Positions 23,085-34,917 of a stretch of DNA of 64,000 nucleotides are shown here, in pieces; position 1 is the stretch's first letter; every line of letters begins with the position of its first letter. The notes under the pieces were generated by a model. That model did not search any database, had not been told where the DNA came from, and saw only the letters and a list, made by a program, of their open reading frames with translations. A program made the position numbers and the translations under genes. The stretch is taken from assembly GCA_020746105.1 (NCBI GenBank), contig CM036618.1:13809001-13873000 (forward strand), written 5' to 3'. This DNA comes from Trogon surrucura (Eukaryota > Chordata > Aves > Trogoniformes > Trogonidae).

Positions 23085-24643
23085 GGGCTTGTCTGAAAGT
23101 ATGCCAGGAATGCCTGACAGGCCAGCTGGGTGCTGGATTGACATGAGGGAGCTGGTGGAAGAACTGGCTAAGAGGCTCTTTGTCATTTATCACTGATCTT
23201 GGCTAAATGGGGAAGTCCCAGATGACTGGAGGTTGGCCAGCGTGATGCCCATCCATAAGAAGGGCCAGAAGGAGGATCCAGGGAACTCTAGTCCTGTCAG
23301 CCTGACTTCAGTGCCTGGCAAGGTTATGGAGCAGATCATCCTGAGTGCCATCAAGTGGCATGGAGAAGACAGCCATGGGATCAGGCCCACCCAACATGGG
23401 TTTAGGAAAGGAAGGTCCTGCCTGACCAATCTCATCTCCTTCTATGACTGGGTGACCCATCTAGTGGATGAGGGGAAGGCTATGGATGTGGTCTACCTCA
23501 ATTTCAGCAAAGCCTTTGACACAGTCTCCCACAGAATCCTCCTGGAAAAGCTGGCAGCCCACGGCTTGGACAGATGCACCCTTCACTGGGTAAAAAACTG
23601 GTTGGATGACCAGGCCCAGAGAGTGGTGGTGAATGGTGCTGCATCCAGTTGGCATCCAGTGACCAGTGGTGTCCCCCAGGGATCAGTACTGGGCCCAGTC
23701 CTGTTCAACATCTTATTGACAACCTGGATGAGGGGATTGAGTCTACTCTTAGTAAATTTGCAGATGACACCAAGCTGGGGCGGGGAGTGTTGATCTGCCG
23801 GAGGATAGGAAGGCACTGCAGAGGGACCTGGACAGGCTGGGGCGATGGGCCGAGGCCAAGGGTATGAAGTTCAACCAGACCAAGTGCAGGGTCCTACACT
23901 TTGGCCATAATAACCCCCTGCAGCGCTACCGACTGGGGGAGGAGTGGCTGGAGAGCGGCCGGCAGAGAGGGACCTGGAAGTGCTGGGTGACAACCGGTTG
24001 AACATGAGCCAGCAGTGTGCCCAGTGGCCCAAAGGCCAACGGCATCCTGGTTTTTATCAGGAACAGTGTGGCCAGCAGGAGCAGGGATGTGATTCTGCCC
24101 CTGTGCTCAGCCCTGGGGAGGCCTCACCTCACGTCCCGTGTGCAGGTCTGGGCCCCTCACTGCAAGAGAGACCTTGAGGGGCTGGAGCGGGTCCAGAGGA
24201 GAGCAACGAGGCTGGGGAAGGGACTGGAGGGAAAGTCCTGTGAGGAGAGGCTGAGGCAGCTGGGGGTGTTCAGCCTGGAGAAGAGGAGACTCAAGGGGGA
24301 CCTTCTCACTCTCTTCAACTCCCTGAAGGGAGGGTGCAATCAGGTGGGGGTCGGGCTCTTCTCCCAGGCAACCAGTGACAGGACAAGAGGGCACGGCCTG
24401 AAACTGCATAAGAGAAGGTTCAGGTTGGATCTCAGGCAGCCCTTCCTCATGGAGAGGGTGCTCAGGCACTGGGATGCACTGCTCAGGGAAGTGGGGGAGT
24501 CACAGCCCCTGGAGGTGTTTAAGGAGAGGCTGGACGTGGCACTTAGTGCCCTGGTCTGGCCGATGTGGTGGTGTTGGGTCATAGGCTGGACTTGATGATC
24601 TCAGAGGTCTTTTCCAGCCTCAATAATTCTGTGATTCTGTGTC
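23085..24643 (+). mobile_element. Longest CR1 LINE copy, 1.55 kb, 3' end intact
   Basis: The element begins just before the reverse-transcriptase fingers (GGAAGTCCCAGATGACTGGA at 23211 is a CR1 landmark) and runs through palm, thumb and C-terminal region to the 3' UTR. It ends with GATCTCAGAGGTCTTTTCCA and two octamers (ATTCTGTG ATTCTGTG) at 24643. Its tail differs from the other subfamilies here. It is GC-richer than the surrounding DNA. The 5' third of ORF2 (endonuclease), ORF1 and the promoter are absent, as expected for a 5'-truncated insertion. Confidence 0.96.
23191..24595 (+). pseudogene. CR1 reverse transcriptase, frameshifted
   Basis: The LINE polymerase that would copy CR1 RNA at the nicked target. 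Seen in order: [14 protein letters not shown]-like fingers near 23225; [12 protein letters not shown] near 23400; FSKAFD, motif A with the catalytic Asp, at 23503-23520; [15 protein letters not shown], motif B, near 23665; and FADDTKLG, motif C with both catalytic Asp, at 23757. The C-terminal frame from 24017 carries [42 protein letters not shown] and [13 protein letters not shown] frameshift falls near 23713 between motifs B and C. At least one more lies near 23790, and another between about 23960 and 24020. All catalytic residues remain but no single frame spans them. Confidence 0.94.
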
Positions 24644-27600
24644 CCAAAAGAGCAAGAGATGATCCAAGAGCAATACCAACATGCAAACGTGTTAGGGTGT
24701 GTCAGGACAGAAGATTATCAATATCTAGTACTTCTAGTAGTCCTCAATTCTGTGCATCAGCATTGAGCAATCCACAAGTTTTATTGATGACACTGTGGGC
24801 TGTGAGACAAACTTCATAGATAAAGATTTTCAGGTTTGCCTTATGCCCTTCCAATAAGGAGTAAACCTTTTTTCAATAAAATAAGAATTACTGGTAATCC
24901 TTTAAATTATAACAAGTGCCTGAAGTATACCTCAGCTAATTTAGCTTTAATAGGAAGGCAATTATAAAGCAAATACATACCTATTGATTACTACAATTAC
25001 ATTTACTGGACTTCATCATCTGCCTACTGTTAAGTACACACAGTTTGCAAAATCTTTCAATTCATATTTTAAAGTCTTAGAGGGCGACCTGTATTTTATG
25101 ATGGTTAAAGACATGGCTGCATACAAGAATCCATTTTCAATTGTTTAGAATTATTCTGATTTTCTGGGCCATTATTTTTAAGCCAAATGTCTGCTTTGTG
25201 TGGAATTCTGTGCATATGCATGGAAAACTTCAACAAGATTATTCAGCTGTTTCAGAAATCTAATACACCATTTTTAAGAAAAATACAAGATTTTATCGAG
25301 GGTACAGAGGTGATTTACTTTTAAGTAATCTAATTACCTATATGCCATGAGGCTTTATGTTTGACACAGCGGGATTGTGCTTTTTACAGCATCTCAGTTC
25401 TCAACTTCCGATGGCAGCACATGACACTCCATTCTCTCTGTAAAATATTCCTTTTTCTCATTTCGCTGCCTGTGCTTTTACAGACCCAGCAGTTCTCAGG
25501 CAAAGTGGGCTTTTTTGTGCCTGAGCAGGAGATTTGGCCATAGACCTCCCAAAGCTCCCTGCCAGGCAGTTGCTTTGACTTCTGATTCTACATCCAGCCT
25601 CAGCTCCTCACCAAAACTTGTCTTCACATCCTGCTCACATTTTCCTCCCAGGCTCCCACCACAATCTCCTATTTTTTTATTTTTTTTTCACAGAAACTCA
25701 GTGTCAAGTACTAATCTCCATTTCATATTTCTAAAGCTTTGTTTTTCCTGAACTTTACTGTGAGTTCCTTTTCTCTACATTTTTTTCTCGCTTTTTTTTT
25801 TTTTACCCTCAGATCTTTTCCTTTTCTGAAGTACGTTTAACCCTGTCTGGATGCTTCTGAATTCCTGCAGTATCACACTAAAAATACAGCCTTTTCCCTA
25901 CAGGGGACCAAAAAGATTACAGAGACTGGAGAAGCTCTGTGCAACTTCACCCACACACCTGCGCAAGGGTGAGGCTCTGTTTGCTTCCTCCAGGCTGACT
26001 CCTCATGAACTCATTCAAAATCCTGACTCAGATAAAACTCCCCTTGAAATCGATGTCTGTATAGACTAATTAAGAACTTCTGGACTGGAACCAAACATCT
26101 TGTTGGAAGCCTAATTAGGGATGATTATAAGTTGATTGTCTACAGTAAATAAAATAGGTCTTCTTGATTTACTTTTCTGCTGTTCTTGGAAAGCTGAGAG
26201 TGACTTCAGGGAAAACATTTGTGTTGGTGTTTTGTTTCATGCATGGCTGTATGTAGGTGGCTGCTCTTTGTGAGTGTTCAACACTGTACAAATTTTCTCG
26301 TTGAAAAATAGAAAAAAAAATTTTAAAGCAACCATATGCTAAAATTCTTTCAATGAATGTGCCTGGGCTCATTTCTCAGGAGACAGGATTAGAAACAGCA
26401 TTGCTTTACCCAGCTGTAACTCAGAAGTTCTTTTGAAAGGAATGGTAGAAAAATTATTACATGAATCCTTCATGAGATTATAAATTTGGTCCAATGCTTC
26501 ATTACCATTACTTTTTCAGTTCTCTGAATGCTCTAAACAGGCTGTTGGACTTAACTCCCCAACAGGATCTGACCAACCTACAGTCTAAGCATCACTGATT
26601 TAACACTGAAAATCCCATAGGGAATTCCAATGAGGGTTCAAAGAGTATATGGGTATTGTGCTTTTTGTTAGATTATGAAAAATAAATTTTAATTGTGAAT
26701 TTAAAAAAACAAAAACAAAACCAAAACATCCATATGTAAAGAATTCAATAATAAATATATACAGTATGGTATAGTTCCCATGAGCACAGGAATTCCATAT
26801 CTAGCACTGGGATTATTATGTAGGAAAACTGATGTTCCCCAGTTACAACAAATAAAACTAGTTCATTCTTGGCCTGATATTGTAGAGGCCTGACTGCTGA
26901 TGCCAGGCAAGCTAGCTTGAGTATTTGCACTACAGTCTGAAATATATGGATTATGTGAGAAATTTTCAATGAAAAATACCAAAAAAGATAAAAATTGTCA
27001 CTTATACCTTTATTTTCTTTCTCTATAACCTTTAGAATTTCATTAATGAACAGCAGTTTTCCAAAACCAAGCACAGAATAGTATTTTTTTTTGTGCACTA
27101 TATTTCAGTTGTGGTAATCTTTCTCTGACTCCATTTCTTTCCTTGACCAGGTGGGGGTGTTCTTGGCACAACATTTCTCAAGAATAAGATCCACAAATAC
27201 ATGGCAATTCTCTGCTGACATCTGGGAAGAGTTGGTTTTAGTCTATCTTCCAGCTCTGACAGCAAGCAGATGGGATCACCATTTTGACTGGATTGTAGAA
27301 ATGGTCTTATTCTGTTACACAAAAATCCACAGCAGTAAGCCTGTGCCAATGGCTCTGGAGCAATGCATTATAGTTAATATAATCATTGGACACAATGTGG
27401 AGTAATTGCCCTAACAAAAGTGTTCTGTTTAGTGTTTACATCTTTAACTGGAGGAACATTTTGGAGGGAAGAAAAAATAATTGGTTTGTGGTTGTTTGTT
27501 TGTTTATTTTGTTAAAATGATGTGAAAAAATAAGAATTCTACAAATAGTTTTCTGTAGTGAATAAGAAGTTAGTATTTTATTCTGAATTCAGTAGTTTAT

Positions 27601-28177
27601 CCTATCTCTATGAGTTACTAAATAGCTCTGGAACTGTATTAATTTTAACTTAATGTTTATATGGATGTATATAGACTTTTATGCTTGAGTATCTTTGTAG
27701 CTAAAAAGAGAAAGGAGGAGCACTTTACAATGACTCTGCTAGTGAAGAATTTTCTAGGGTGAAAAATGGTACAAGATTTCAAGTTACACAGGAAGGCTGT
27801 GGTCAAATCAGGAAATGAAGCCAGGGTAGTGCCAAATATAAGACCATCTCTGCTAACTTATTGTCACTCTTAAAATTTACTAAAAATAGGCTTTAAGTAG
27901 CTCAGAGAGCTTGTCTGTCTTGTTCCAGTTCCAAGAAGAACCAAGCAACAAGAAAAGTCATTCAAATTTTGCAGACCTTTACAATAGAGTTGGGGCCTTT
28001 CCCTTGAAGGTGAGTTCTGCCTGCCAAAAATGAAAGGGCTGTCACCTGAACTAACTGCTCCTTGGTCACACAAGTGGGATACCCAGCAATCAACCATCAT
28101 CGCCATCATCATGGTAAAAGGTGAGCATTCCTCAGCTTCAGGGATATCAAGCCGTGAAAATGTGATGTGAAATTAAC
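24644..28177. other. Unannotated 3.5-kb block
   Basis: No gene or repeat family recognised. Poly-T runs occur at about 25675-25688 and 25792-25804. The 117-codon minus-strand frame at 26745-27098 is AT-rich and has no domain. An acceptor-like pyrimidine tract precedes 27151 but the following frame shows no recognisable protein. Confidence 0.5.
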
Positions 28178-28293
28178 GAATCATAGAATGGCCTAGGCTA
28201 GAAGAGACCTTAGATATCATTTAATCCAATCTCCCTGTCACGGGCAGGGAGGCCTCTGAATTAGATCAGGCTACTCAAGGCTCTGTCCAACTT
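28178..28293 (-). mobile_element. CR1 3' part, left half of an interrupted copy
   Basis: On the plus strand AATCATAGAATGGCCTAGGC, AGACCTTAGATATCATTTAA and TTAGATCAGGCTACTCAAGG are the reversed tail and 3' UTR of a CR1 whose tail type matches the SINE next to it. The copy stops at GGCTCTGTCCAACTT and resumes beyond the SINE at 28475, so the two halves are one element split by a later insertion. Confidence 0.88.
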
Positions 28294-28474
28294 AGAATCA
28301 CAGAATGGCCTAGCCTGGAAGGGACCTTAGAGATCATTTAATCCAACCTCCCTGTTATGGCCAGGGACGCCACCTCTCGACTAGCTCAGGCAACACATGA
28401 GAACCTAACGGGAATTGAACCCGTGACCTTTGGTGTTTCAAGTATCACGCTCAACCCACTGAGCTAAACCAGCC
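28294..28474 (-). mobile_element. tRNA-Ile-headed, CR1-tailed SINE (TguSINE1-like)
   Basis: Read on the minus strand from 28474, a 74-nt tRNA-related head is followed by a short linker and a CR1-type 3' tail ending in octamer-like ATTCTGTGATTCT at 28294. The head resembles tRNA-Ile. The A box TAGCTCAGTGG (28456-28466) is perfect and the B box GGTTCAATTCC (28411-28421) has one change at a CpG. A tRNA-Ile head with a CR1 tail is the described structure of the passerine SINE TguSINE1. It is non-autonomous: RNA polymerase III would transcribe it and a CR1 reverse transcriptase would mobilise it. The family name is from memory of its architecture, not from a database match. Confidence 0.82.
28401..28474 (-). 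promoter_or_regulatory. Decayed tRNA-like head with Pol III A and B boxes
   Basis: The T arm is a perfect 5-bp stem (28408-28424) and the D arm a perfect 4-bp stem (28449-28464). The anticodon stem has two A-C mismatches that look like C-to-T/G-to-A decay, and the acceptor arm barely pairs. This is the internal promoter of a SINE, not a working tRNA gene. The loop reads CTTGAAA rather than the CTAATAA of tRNA-Ile. Confidence 0.8.
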
Positions 28475-28522
28475 TTGAACACCTGCAGGGAGGGGGCAAC
28501 CATAATGCTTCTGGGCAATGAA
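28475..28522 (-). mobile_element. CR1, right half of the copy split by the SINE
   Basis: TTGAACACCTGCAGGGAGGG and the following GGCAACCAT continue the CR1 3' UTR (in reverse) exactly where the left half stopped. TTCTGGGCAATG near 28510 is the last piece I can match. Confidence 0.75.
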
Positions 28523-31500
28523 GGGGATAACAATATGAATGGAAGGGGTCACTGTCTTTCTCTTACAAACAGGAGCTGCAGCTGAAGTTGCATTTCGAAA
28601 TAAAGCATAAAGTTAGATTTCATGTGTCCTTTGTGCCATACAGTGATCTACCCACTAGCCTCTACTGGCCCTTGTTAAGCTGAAAAGCATATGTCTTCAA
28701 GAACACTTCTGTAGTCACTGTCTTAGTAAACATTGCTACCTCGACAGAGGGCTTAAATAATAAATGCTTTTATTATTTAAATCACAAGCCAACATTATCC
28801 AGGAGATAATATTACAGGTCCATATACATACATTCACTGTTTATGATGCTCTCTGGAGAGTGAATAATGTTAGATTACACTCCATTCGTGCATATGCAGG
28901 AATCTGTGCATGTTGGTCTTTCATCACGTCCACCTAGTAACATCCCAGTATCTCTGAGTCACTTAGAAGGTTTCAACCCAGTATGACCAAAGTTAGCATG
29001 AATTAAATACCCCATTTTGTAGGAATAGGTGGCTGAGCAGGAAAGAGAAATGTCATTAGTGGTCTAATCGAGTCAGACCTTCTCTGATCACAAGACTGCA
29101 TGGTGCTCTCCACCCACTGGAAAATTCACAAAGAAGACAACTATTATGGCTGCCCCAACCACAGGAAAAGTTATAATTGGTACTCACATCGGAGAATCCA
29201 ACCACAAGATACAGATCCATAAAAATACCCAAGCTTCATTAGCTCTGCTGCAGATGGAGCTGCTTGTCTCTCCAGGAACCATTCTTTTCTTTATTTGGAG
29301 CAATTTCACCAGACTTTTCATCTTCCATTTCATTTGAGCTAATCTCTCCCCATTGCAGCTGGCCTGCTGAGCTCTGAGGAACAGATGTACGAGGTCTCTG
29401 GCTGCTACTTGGCGAACTCAGCTTGTGCCATCTCAGTGCTAGTGCTGTTATGATTCCTCCCCATCCACTCCTTTTCCCATCTCTGAGTACTTTGAGCTGT
29501 CGCAATGCATCTGTGGATCAATGAAGGTTTCACAGAGAGCCCTTTTACATTTATGAGGGGAAAAAAAATGTCTGCAACTCCCCCCAAAAGCCACCTCTAG
29601 TTTCCCAGTGTTGGCTAATAGAGCCAGTGAGTTGTTTTTGGAACAAATGTGTTTCATTCCTAAACTAACTCCACTCATTTGAACAAGCTTTGTATAACCT
29701 CCTTTTACCAGTAAAGTGTTTCTCCTGTCTCTGTAAATTCCAGATTTTTCCTGTCTCTGTGAATTGCCTAAAGGACCACCCTCTACAGAGAAAGTCAGGG
29801 TTCTCTGGAGACACTCATGACAGGTTTTTTTTTAGAACATTTTATAGACAGTCTTTGGCAGTGCCTATATTTTTTACTGATACAATGCAGATCCAGGTGA
29901 GTAGATTAGATTAAACATCAAAACTTGAACATGTTGGAAAATGCATTACAAAAGCTTTTTCAAAATATAAGGATTATAACCTATCATGAATATAATATAA
30001 AGCAGAACATAATATCCAATTGAGAAAGGAGATTTGGAAGTTAAGCCGGGTTTTTTTTATGATAGCCCAATTCTTATTTGAAACAAATTGGCATCAGCAG
30101 CTACATAAAACAATAACATCATGTTAACAAAACACTAGGTAAGGATGTGGACTTAAAATAATTTTATTTTATTTTCATAAAATAAAAAATGCTAGGGAGT
30201 GAGTTGTGCTCTTGAGAAGAACCAAACAAGCTGACATACTTTCTCTATGGCCTTCTCTCTATTTCTCTACTTCTTTATTCCTCTTTTGTATATTCTGTAT
30301 TTTCCATGCCAGCAGCCAAAGAGGTGCTAACACACATAAGTCTTACGCAGCTTAGCATACTTGAGAGGAAAAGAAAACTCTAAAAAAAATCTCTGTTTTG
30401 TTGATTAAGGACTGTTCTAACACCAGCTCAAATGGGCGAGACGCCAGTGAAATCAGACCATTTCCACTCCAGATGGGACCTCCACACATGGACAACAAGA
30501 TACAGTCCCACACAATGACCATGATCTCACAGAGATGTTAGCTGATTCTTCCCGTTCGATTCATAGCTCTTTACCTGTGGTAGAACGGAAACCTTTAAGC
30601 TGTTATCCTTAGGTTTAGTTCAGATATGCTACTTTAACTAATCGATTCTTAAAATCCTCCAAATCTTCAGGTGCTTTACGTAAGTTACAAGAAAACACAA
30701 CAGTTAATGTTTTTTCAAAGTTATACCTTACACTTACAGGATCCAATCAATTCTTTACTTCTCTAAGTATAATAAATCTTATGTCAATTAACATATAAGG
30801 CTTTTTGATTCAGATTACTTTCCTAATTATTATTAAAATTATGGACCTCTTTATTCATCTTTAATATAAAATTCTGCAATATATCACAAGGTCATGACTG
30901 CACCACTCTAGATTTTGAGGCACCCTACAAGAAAAGAGCTATGACATGCTGATATTGCTAAGAAATTTCAGAATTGCCTGTCCCCAGACAAGTTTGGCTG
31001 CAGATTAATATCCTTTTGTTTTTGAAAATATGCCTTGGGATATACAAAGGCCTTGGTTACATTTTTATGTGTCACCAAGGAATGATTTAACACAATTTAG
31101 AGAAAGTATCATCAGATTTTTCTGAAAGATTTCTCCTTTAGGTGCAATTCTAGAAATCTGTGGTTTACTTTATAAGTCTGAAAACAACAGTGAATATAGT
31201 GGAATATATACCATCCTATGTGATGCATGCTCTTCTTTCATAAGCAGCTAAATGGAAAGATGAAACCACAGTAGCCCCCCAGGAATCCTTCATGAGCTAT
31301 CCAGGGAGATACCTATTCTCTTTCTAATTTTCTGAAAATCTTAGCACAACAGAATTTCTCCTTTTAACATCCTCACGTGCCTGTCGAGATGGAAAGGACC
31401 ACTACTGACAGAAATGCGATAATATTTTTCTACCTCCGATGACTACTTGTGTACCTCCCAAAATCATATGCGTGGTCTTGGCCCAATGCCAGGCGTCTCT

Positions 31501-33028
31501 GCTCTGTTGCATCGCAGCACTGGCAAAGAGCCAAGGGATCAGCAGGTTTGGTTTCCATGAGGAACAAAATTCCTCTCAGAGTGTTCGGATGTGATGGGAT
31601 TTTAATGTGATCCAGGATGTTTCTTAGGTCAGCAAATCTTTTCGAGGTGGCGAAAGGAAGTGTTACAGAGAGGAAGGCCCTAAAACCTGGCATTCAGGCT
31701 GTTTTTCGAGGTAACATTACTCCTGCTCTTGGCACGTTGCCCCTCACTGCATGCAGGGAAGCTGTATTCAGTTAATGATATCCATAACTGAGGGCTTCAT
31801 GGAGTTGTGACAAATGCAGTTGATTGATTGCTTTTCTCAGGCTTTGCTTGCTCTGTTTTTCAAGTGCAGACCAGCTGCTGGGAAATGGTGTATCAATTGT
31901 GGCTGTAAAACACAGCTCTTAGCACTGAGGTGCTACTTCAGGATTTTTTGAGAACATCAGTTCGCCCGGACTGAAGCTACAGACACTGTACAGGAGCATT
32001 TGATTAATTTTCTTTTTGTATTTTAAGTAGTATCTGTTAACATCCAAATTATTCTCTGCTTCCTGCTATGCGCCCTAAGATAAGAATGGTTCAAGAATGT
32101 ACGTTTGTGGTAATGAAACCATCACGAAAGTTGCAATGTCAGGAAATGTATGGTTCTCCACTCTTTTTGCCCCTTTTTTTTTTTTTCCCTCTTGCCAGCT
32201 ACTTGTCTATTTGTAGAAATACACCTCACTATTTACTTCTAGTGTCATGGAGAAGCAGATATTTAGAGGAAGTCCATTTGCTTGACAAAAACAGCCATTA
32301 CCTTTATCACCAGTGGAGACAAAAAAAAGAATCGATTACAATGCTTCACTTGGGAATGACTAATTGAATTGTGAAATACATAGACACTCTGAAGTCACTG
32401 TGGTAAGCTAAATACCAGCACTCATAAAAGGCAGGAAATGTAGGTAAGATGCTGGTTCATATAATTTAAGACTAGAATGCGTTTTCAGTTTGTGTTGGTG
32501 CTCTAAGCTTGTCTAATTTCCACCAAGTCTTATTAATCAAGGGTCAGGGAATTAGCTCAGAAGAGAACTGCAGAGGATTTGCACCTGCTTGATTCAGCTA
32601 TGAAATTAGGTCTGAGCGCTAAATACACCACATCCCATCCTACAGTCAGAGATCAGCTGTCAACTCCTTATTCAGTCACAGAACTACTCAAGTCAGTCAT
32701 TTGACTGGCTTTAGTGATGCATGTATCATAGGTATCTTATTATCCTCCCTCAAGTGTGCTAGCACCTTCAGATCCTGCAGGTGATGGCAGAGAACATGGG
32801 CAAAATACTTCTGGATGGTCTTATGGAGGGTGTGCTCTGAGTCCTCATCCTGAAGGTGTTCAACTGTGCCATATGTTGTTGTACATTGACTAGTTCTACC
32901 AAACACCTCCGGGGACTGGAACGTCATTGTCTGTGCCGTAACGTTGTTAGGATGACCCGTGGCATATCTTCAGCAGGGACAAAACCCCCTGTCCCACACA
33001 CCTCAGAAATCGTTCACACGCTATCATG
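28523..33028. other. Unannotated 4.5-kb block
   Basis: No gene or repeat family recognised with confidence. The only frame that stands out is the 87-codon minus-strand frame at 31430-31693, listed separately. The frames near 29146-29678 overlap in several phases and show no domain. Confidence 0.5.
31430..31693 (-). other. Open frame of unknown meaning, possible exon or retrogene scrap
   Basis: An 87-codon minus-strand frame with balanced, non-repetitive composition (it includes RFADLRNILDHIKIP and ALCQCCDATEQRR). A pyrimidine-rich stretch ending in AG precedes the RFADL segment, and a GAG/GTAG donor-like site lies next to its stop. I do not recognise the protein. No neighbouring exon or promoter is visible, so chance remains the likeliest explanation. 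Confidence 0.2.
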
Positions 33029-33690
33029 GGGTGAATATAGAGTCTTGCATCCGGGTAGGAACAACCCCAGGTTCCAGTATAAGTTGGGGAATGACTTATT
33101 AGGGAGCAGTGTAGGGGAAAGGGACCTGGGAGTCTTGGTGGACAGCAGGATGACCATGAGCCAGCACTGTGACCTTGTGGCCAGGAAGGCCAATGGTATC
33201 CTGGGGTGTATTAGAAGGGAAGTGGTTAGTAGGTCGAGAGAGGTTCTCCTTCCCCTCTACTCTGCCCTGGTGAGACCCCATCTGGAATATTGTGTCCAGT
33301 TCTGGGCCCCTCAGTTCAAGAAAGACAGGGAAGTGCTGGAGAGAGTCCAGCACAGGGCAACTAGGATGATTAAGGGAGTGGAGCATCTCCCTTATGAGAA
33401 AAGGCTGAGGGAGCTGGGGCTCTTTAGTTTGGAGGAGACTGAGGGGTGACCTCATTAATGTTTACAAATATATCAAGGGTGAGTGTCACGAGGATGGAAC
33501 CAGGCTCTTCTCGGTGACAACCACTGATAGGACAAGGGGTAATGGACTGAAACTGGAACATAAGAGGTTCCGCTTAAACTCGAGAAGAAACTTCTTCTCA
33601 GTGAGGGTGACGGAACACTGGAACAGGCTGCCCAGGGAGGTTGTGGAGTCTCCTTCTCTGGAGACATTCAAGACTTGCCTGGACACGTTC
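33029..33690 (+). pseudogene. CR1 reverse transcriptase C-terminal remnant
   Basis: One frame is open from the start of the element to about 33449 and ends in a stop after [11 protein letters not shown], with a frameshift just before it. The final part ([20 protein letters not shown], then [19 protein letters not shown]) continues in another frame from 33514. The catalytic palm lies upstream of the truncation point and is absent. Confidence 0.9.
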
Positions 33691-33799
33691 CTGTGTAGCA
33701 TAATCTAGGCGTTCCTGCTCTGGCAGGGGGATTGGACTTGATGATCTTTCGACGTCCCTTCCAATCCCTAACATTCTGTGATTCTGTGATTCTGTGATC
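33029..33799 (+). mobile_element. CR1 LINE, 770 bp, 5'-truncated, full 3' tail
   Basis: Starts within the C-terminal part of the reverse transcriptase ([11 protein letters not shown]-like) and ends with the 3' UTR GATCTTTCGACGTCCCTTCC and three ATTCTGTG-type octamers near 33799. Tail type and the internal [26 protein letters not shown] and [15 protein letters not shown] blocks match the minus-strand copy at 10284-11484, so both belong to the same subfamily in opposite orientations. Confidence 0.96.
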
Positions 33800-34741
33800 A
33801 TGTCCAGTAGACACTTTGGGTGAATGTCCTCCATTTGGGCATTCACACTGAGTGCAGTGTTCTCAATGTAGGTTTTATTGTGCCATTTGACCCTAGTGAC
33901 AGAGAACAATAATGGTTCTCGTTTAATTTACTGGTGCAAACAATGCTTTCATGTTGCAAGAAATAACTTTCAACAAAAATACAAGAACTCGGGAAGTCTA
34001 GCCCAAGAAACTGAGATTTTATATATACTGCAGAATTAAATAATATGTTAATACTATTCAGTTAATTCAGAGACAAAAAGCTGCACAGGGATATAATATA
34101 ATTATTATGCTTACATAGCAACAAGCATGTGGTTCATTACTGAAGGAGACTTGCATGTGCTCAAGGGATCCTCTTTACAGCATTCCCCCTGCACTACAGG
34201 AAGGAAGAAGGGATGACCTTCCTGCCCTGTTGGAATCCACCCTACAGACACATCCAAATCAAGAGGTAGCTTTTATTTCTAGGGCTTTCTGAAAAGCTTC
34301 TGAAGAGCAAGATGCTTTGGTCTTTGTATTGTCCTAGGGGCCTGATCCAAGCACTTTGCAAGCAAAGAGAATTGCTGAGTTTGCTACAGAAAGTGACGTC
34401 TTAGTCATCATCATCATGGCTAGGCTTCACAAACGAAGATATGAGAAGGGCTCTACCCATATCTTAGTGCCACTGAAATAAATGCCACTGTCCCCTTGAT
34501 CCACTGAAATTAGGATTTCAGTCCACAATACTGTAGAAATCTGCCTCCCTATCTCTCAGCTTTAACTCTTTGAAATAACAGAAGTTCAGGAATGTACTTA
34601 AGAGGTAATGTTCTCAATGCTTTTTTGTTCCACAAAGAAAATAAAAACAAATTCTACAGGTCTACTTAATTGAAATTAGTTACTAACTGATTTTTCTATT
34701 ATATTTTATTTAAACGTTAAAATGGCTGGTCTCTTTTACAA
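33800..34741. other. Unannotated DNA
   Basis: No gene or repeat recognised. Confidence 0.55.
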
Positions 34742-34917
34742 AATCATAGAATCATAGAATCACAGAATGTCAGGGGTTGGAAGGGACCTCGAAAGATCAT
34801 CTAGTCCAGCCCCCCTGCCAGAGCAGGATTGTCTACGGCAGGCCACAAAAGAACACATCCAGTCAGGTTTTGAAAGTCTCTAGGGAAGGAAACTCCACAA
34901 CTTCTCTGGGCAGCTGT
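34742..34917 (-). mobile_element. CR1 3' end, about 175 bp
   Basis: Three reversed octamers (CATAGAAT, CATAGAAT, CACAGAAT) are followed by GGTTGGAAGGGACCTCGAAA, CCCCCTGCCAGAGCAGGATT and AACTCCACAACTTCTCTGGG. It has the same tail type as the copies at 10284, 17335 and 33029. Confidence 0.96.

Noticed and set aside
27098-27405. Possible exon after a pyrimidine-rich TTCTTTCCTTGACCAG
   Set aside because: Both strands carry frames of equal length and the translation is not recognisable. A single acceptor-like site is expected by chance.
28401-28474. A functional tRNA gene
   Set aside because: The acceptor arm does not pair, the anticodon stem has mismatches, and the sequence is fused to a CR1 tail, so it is a SINE head.
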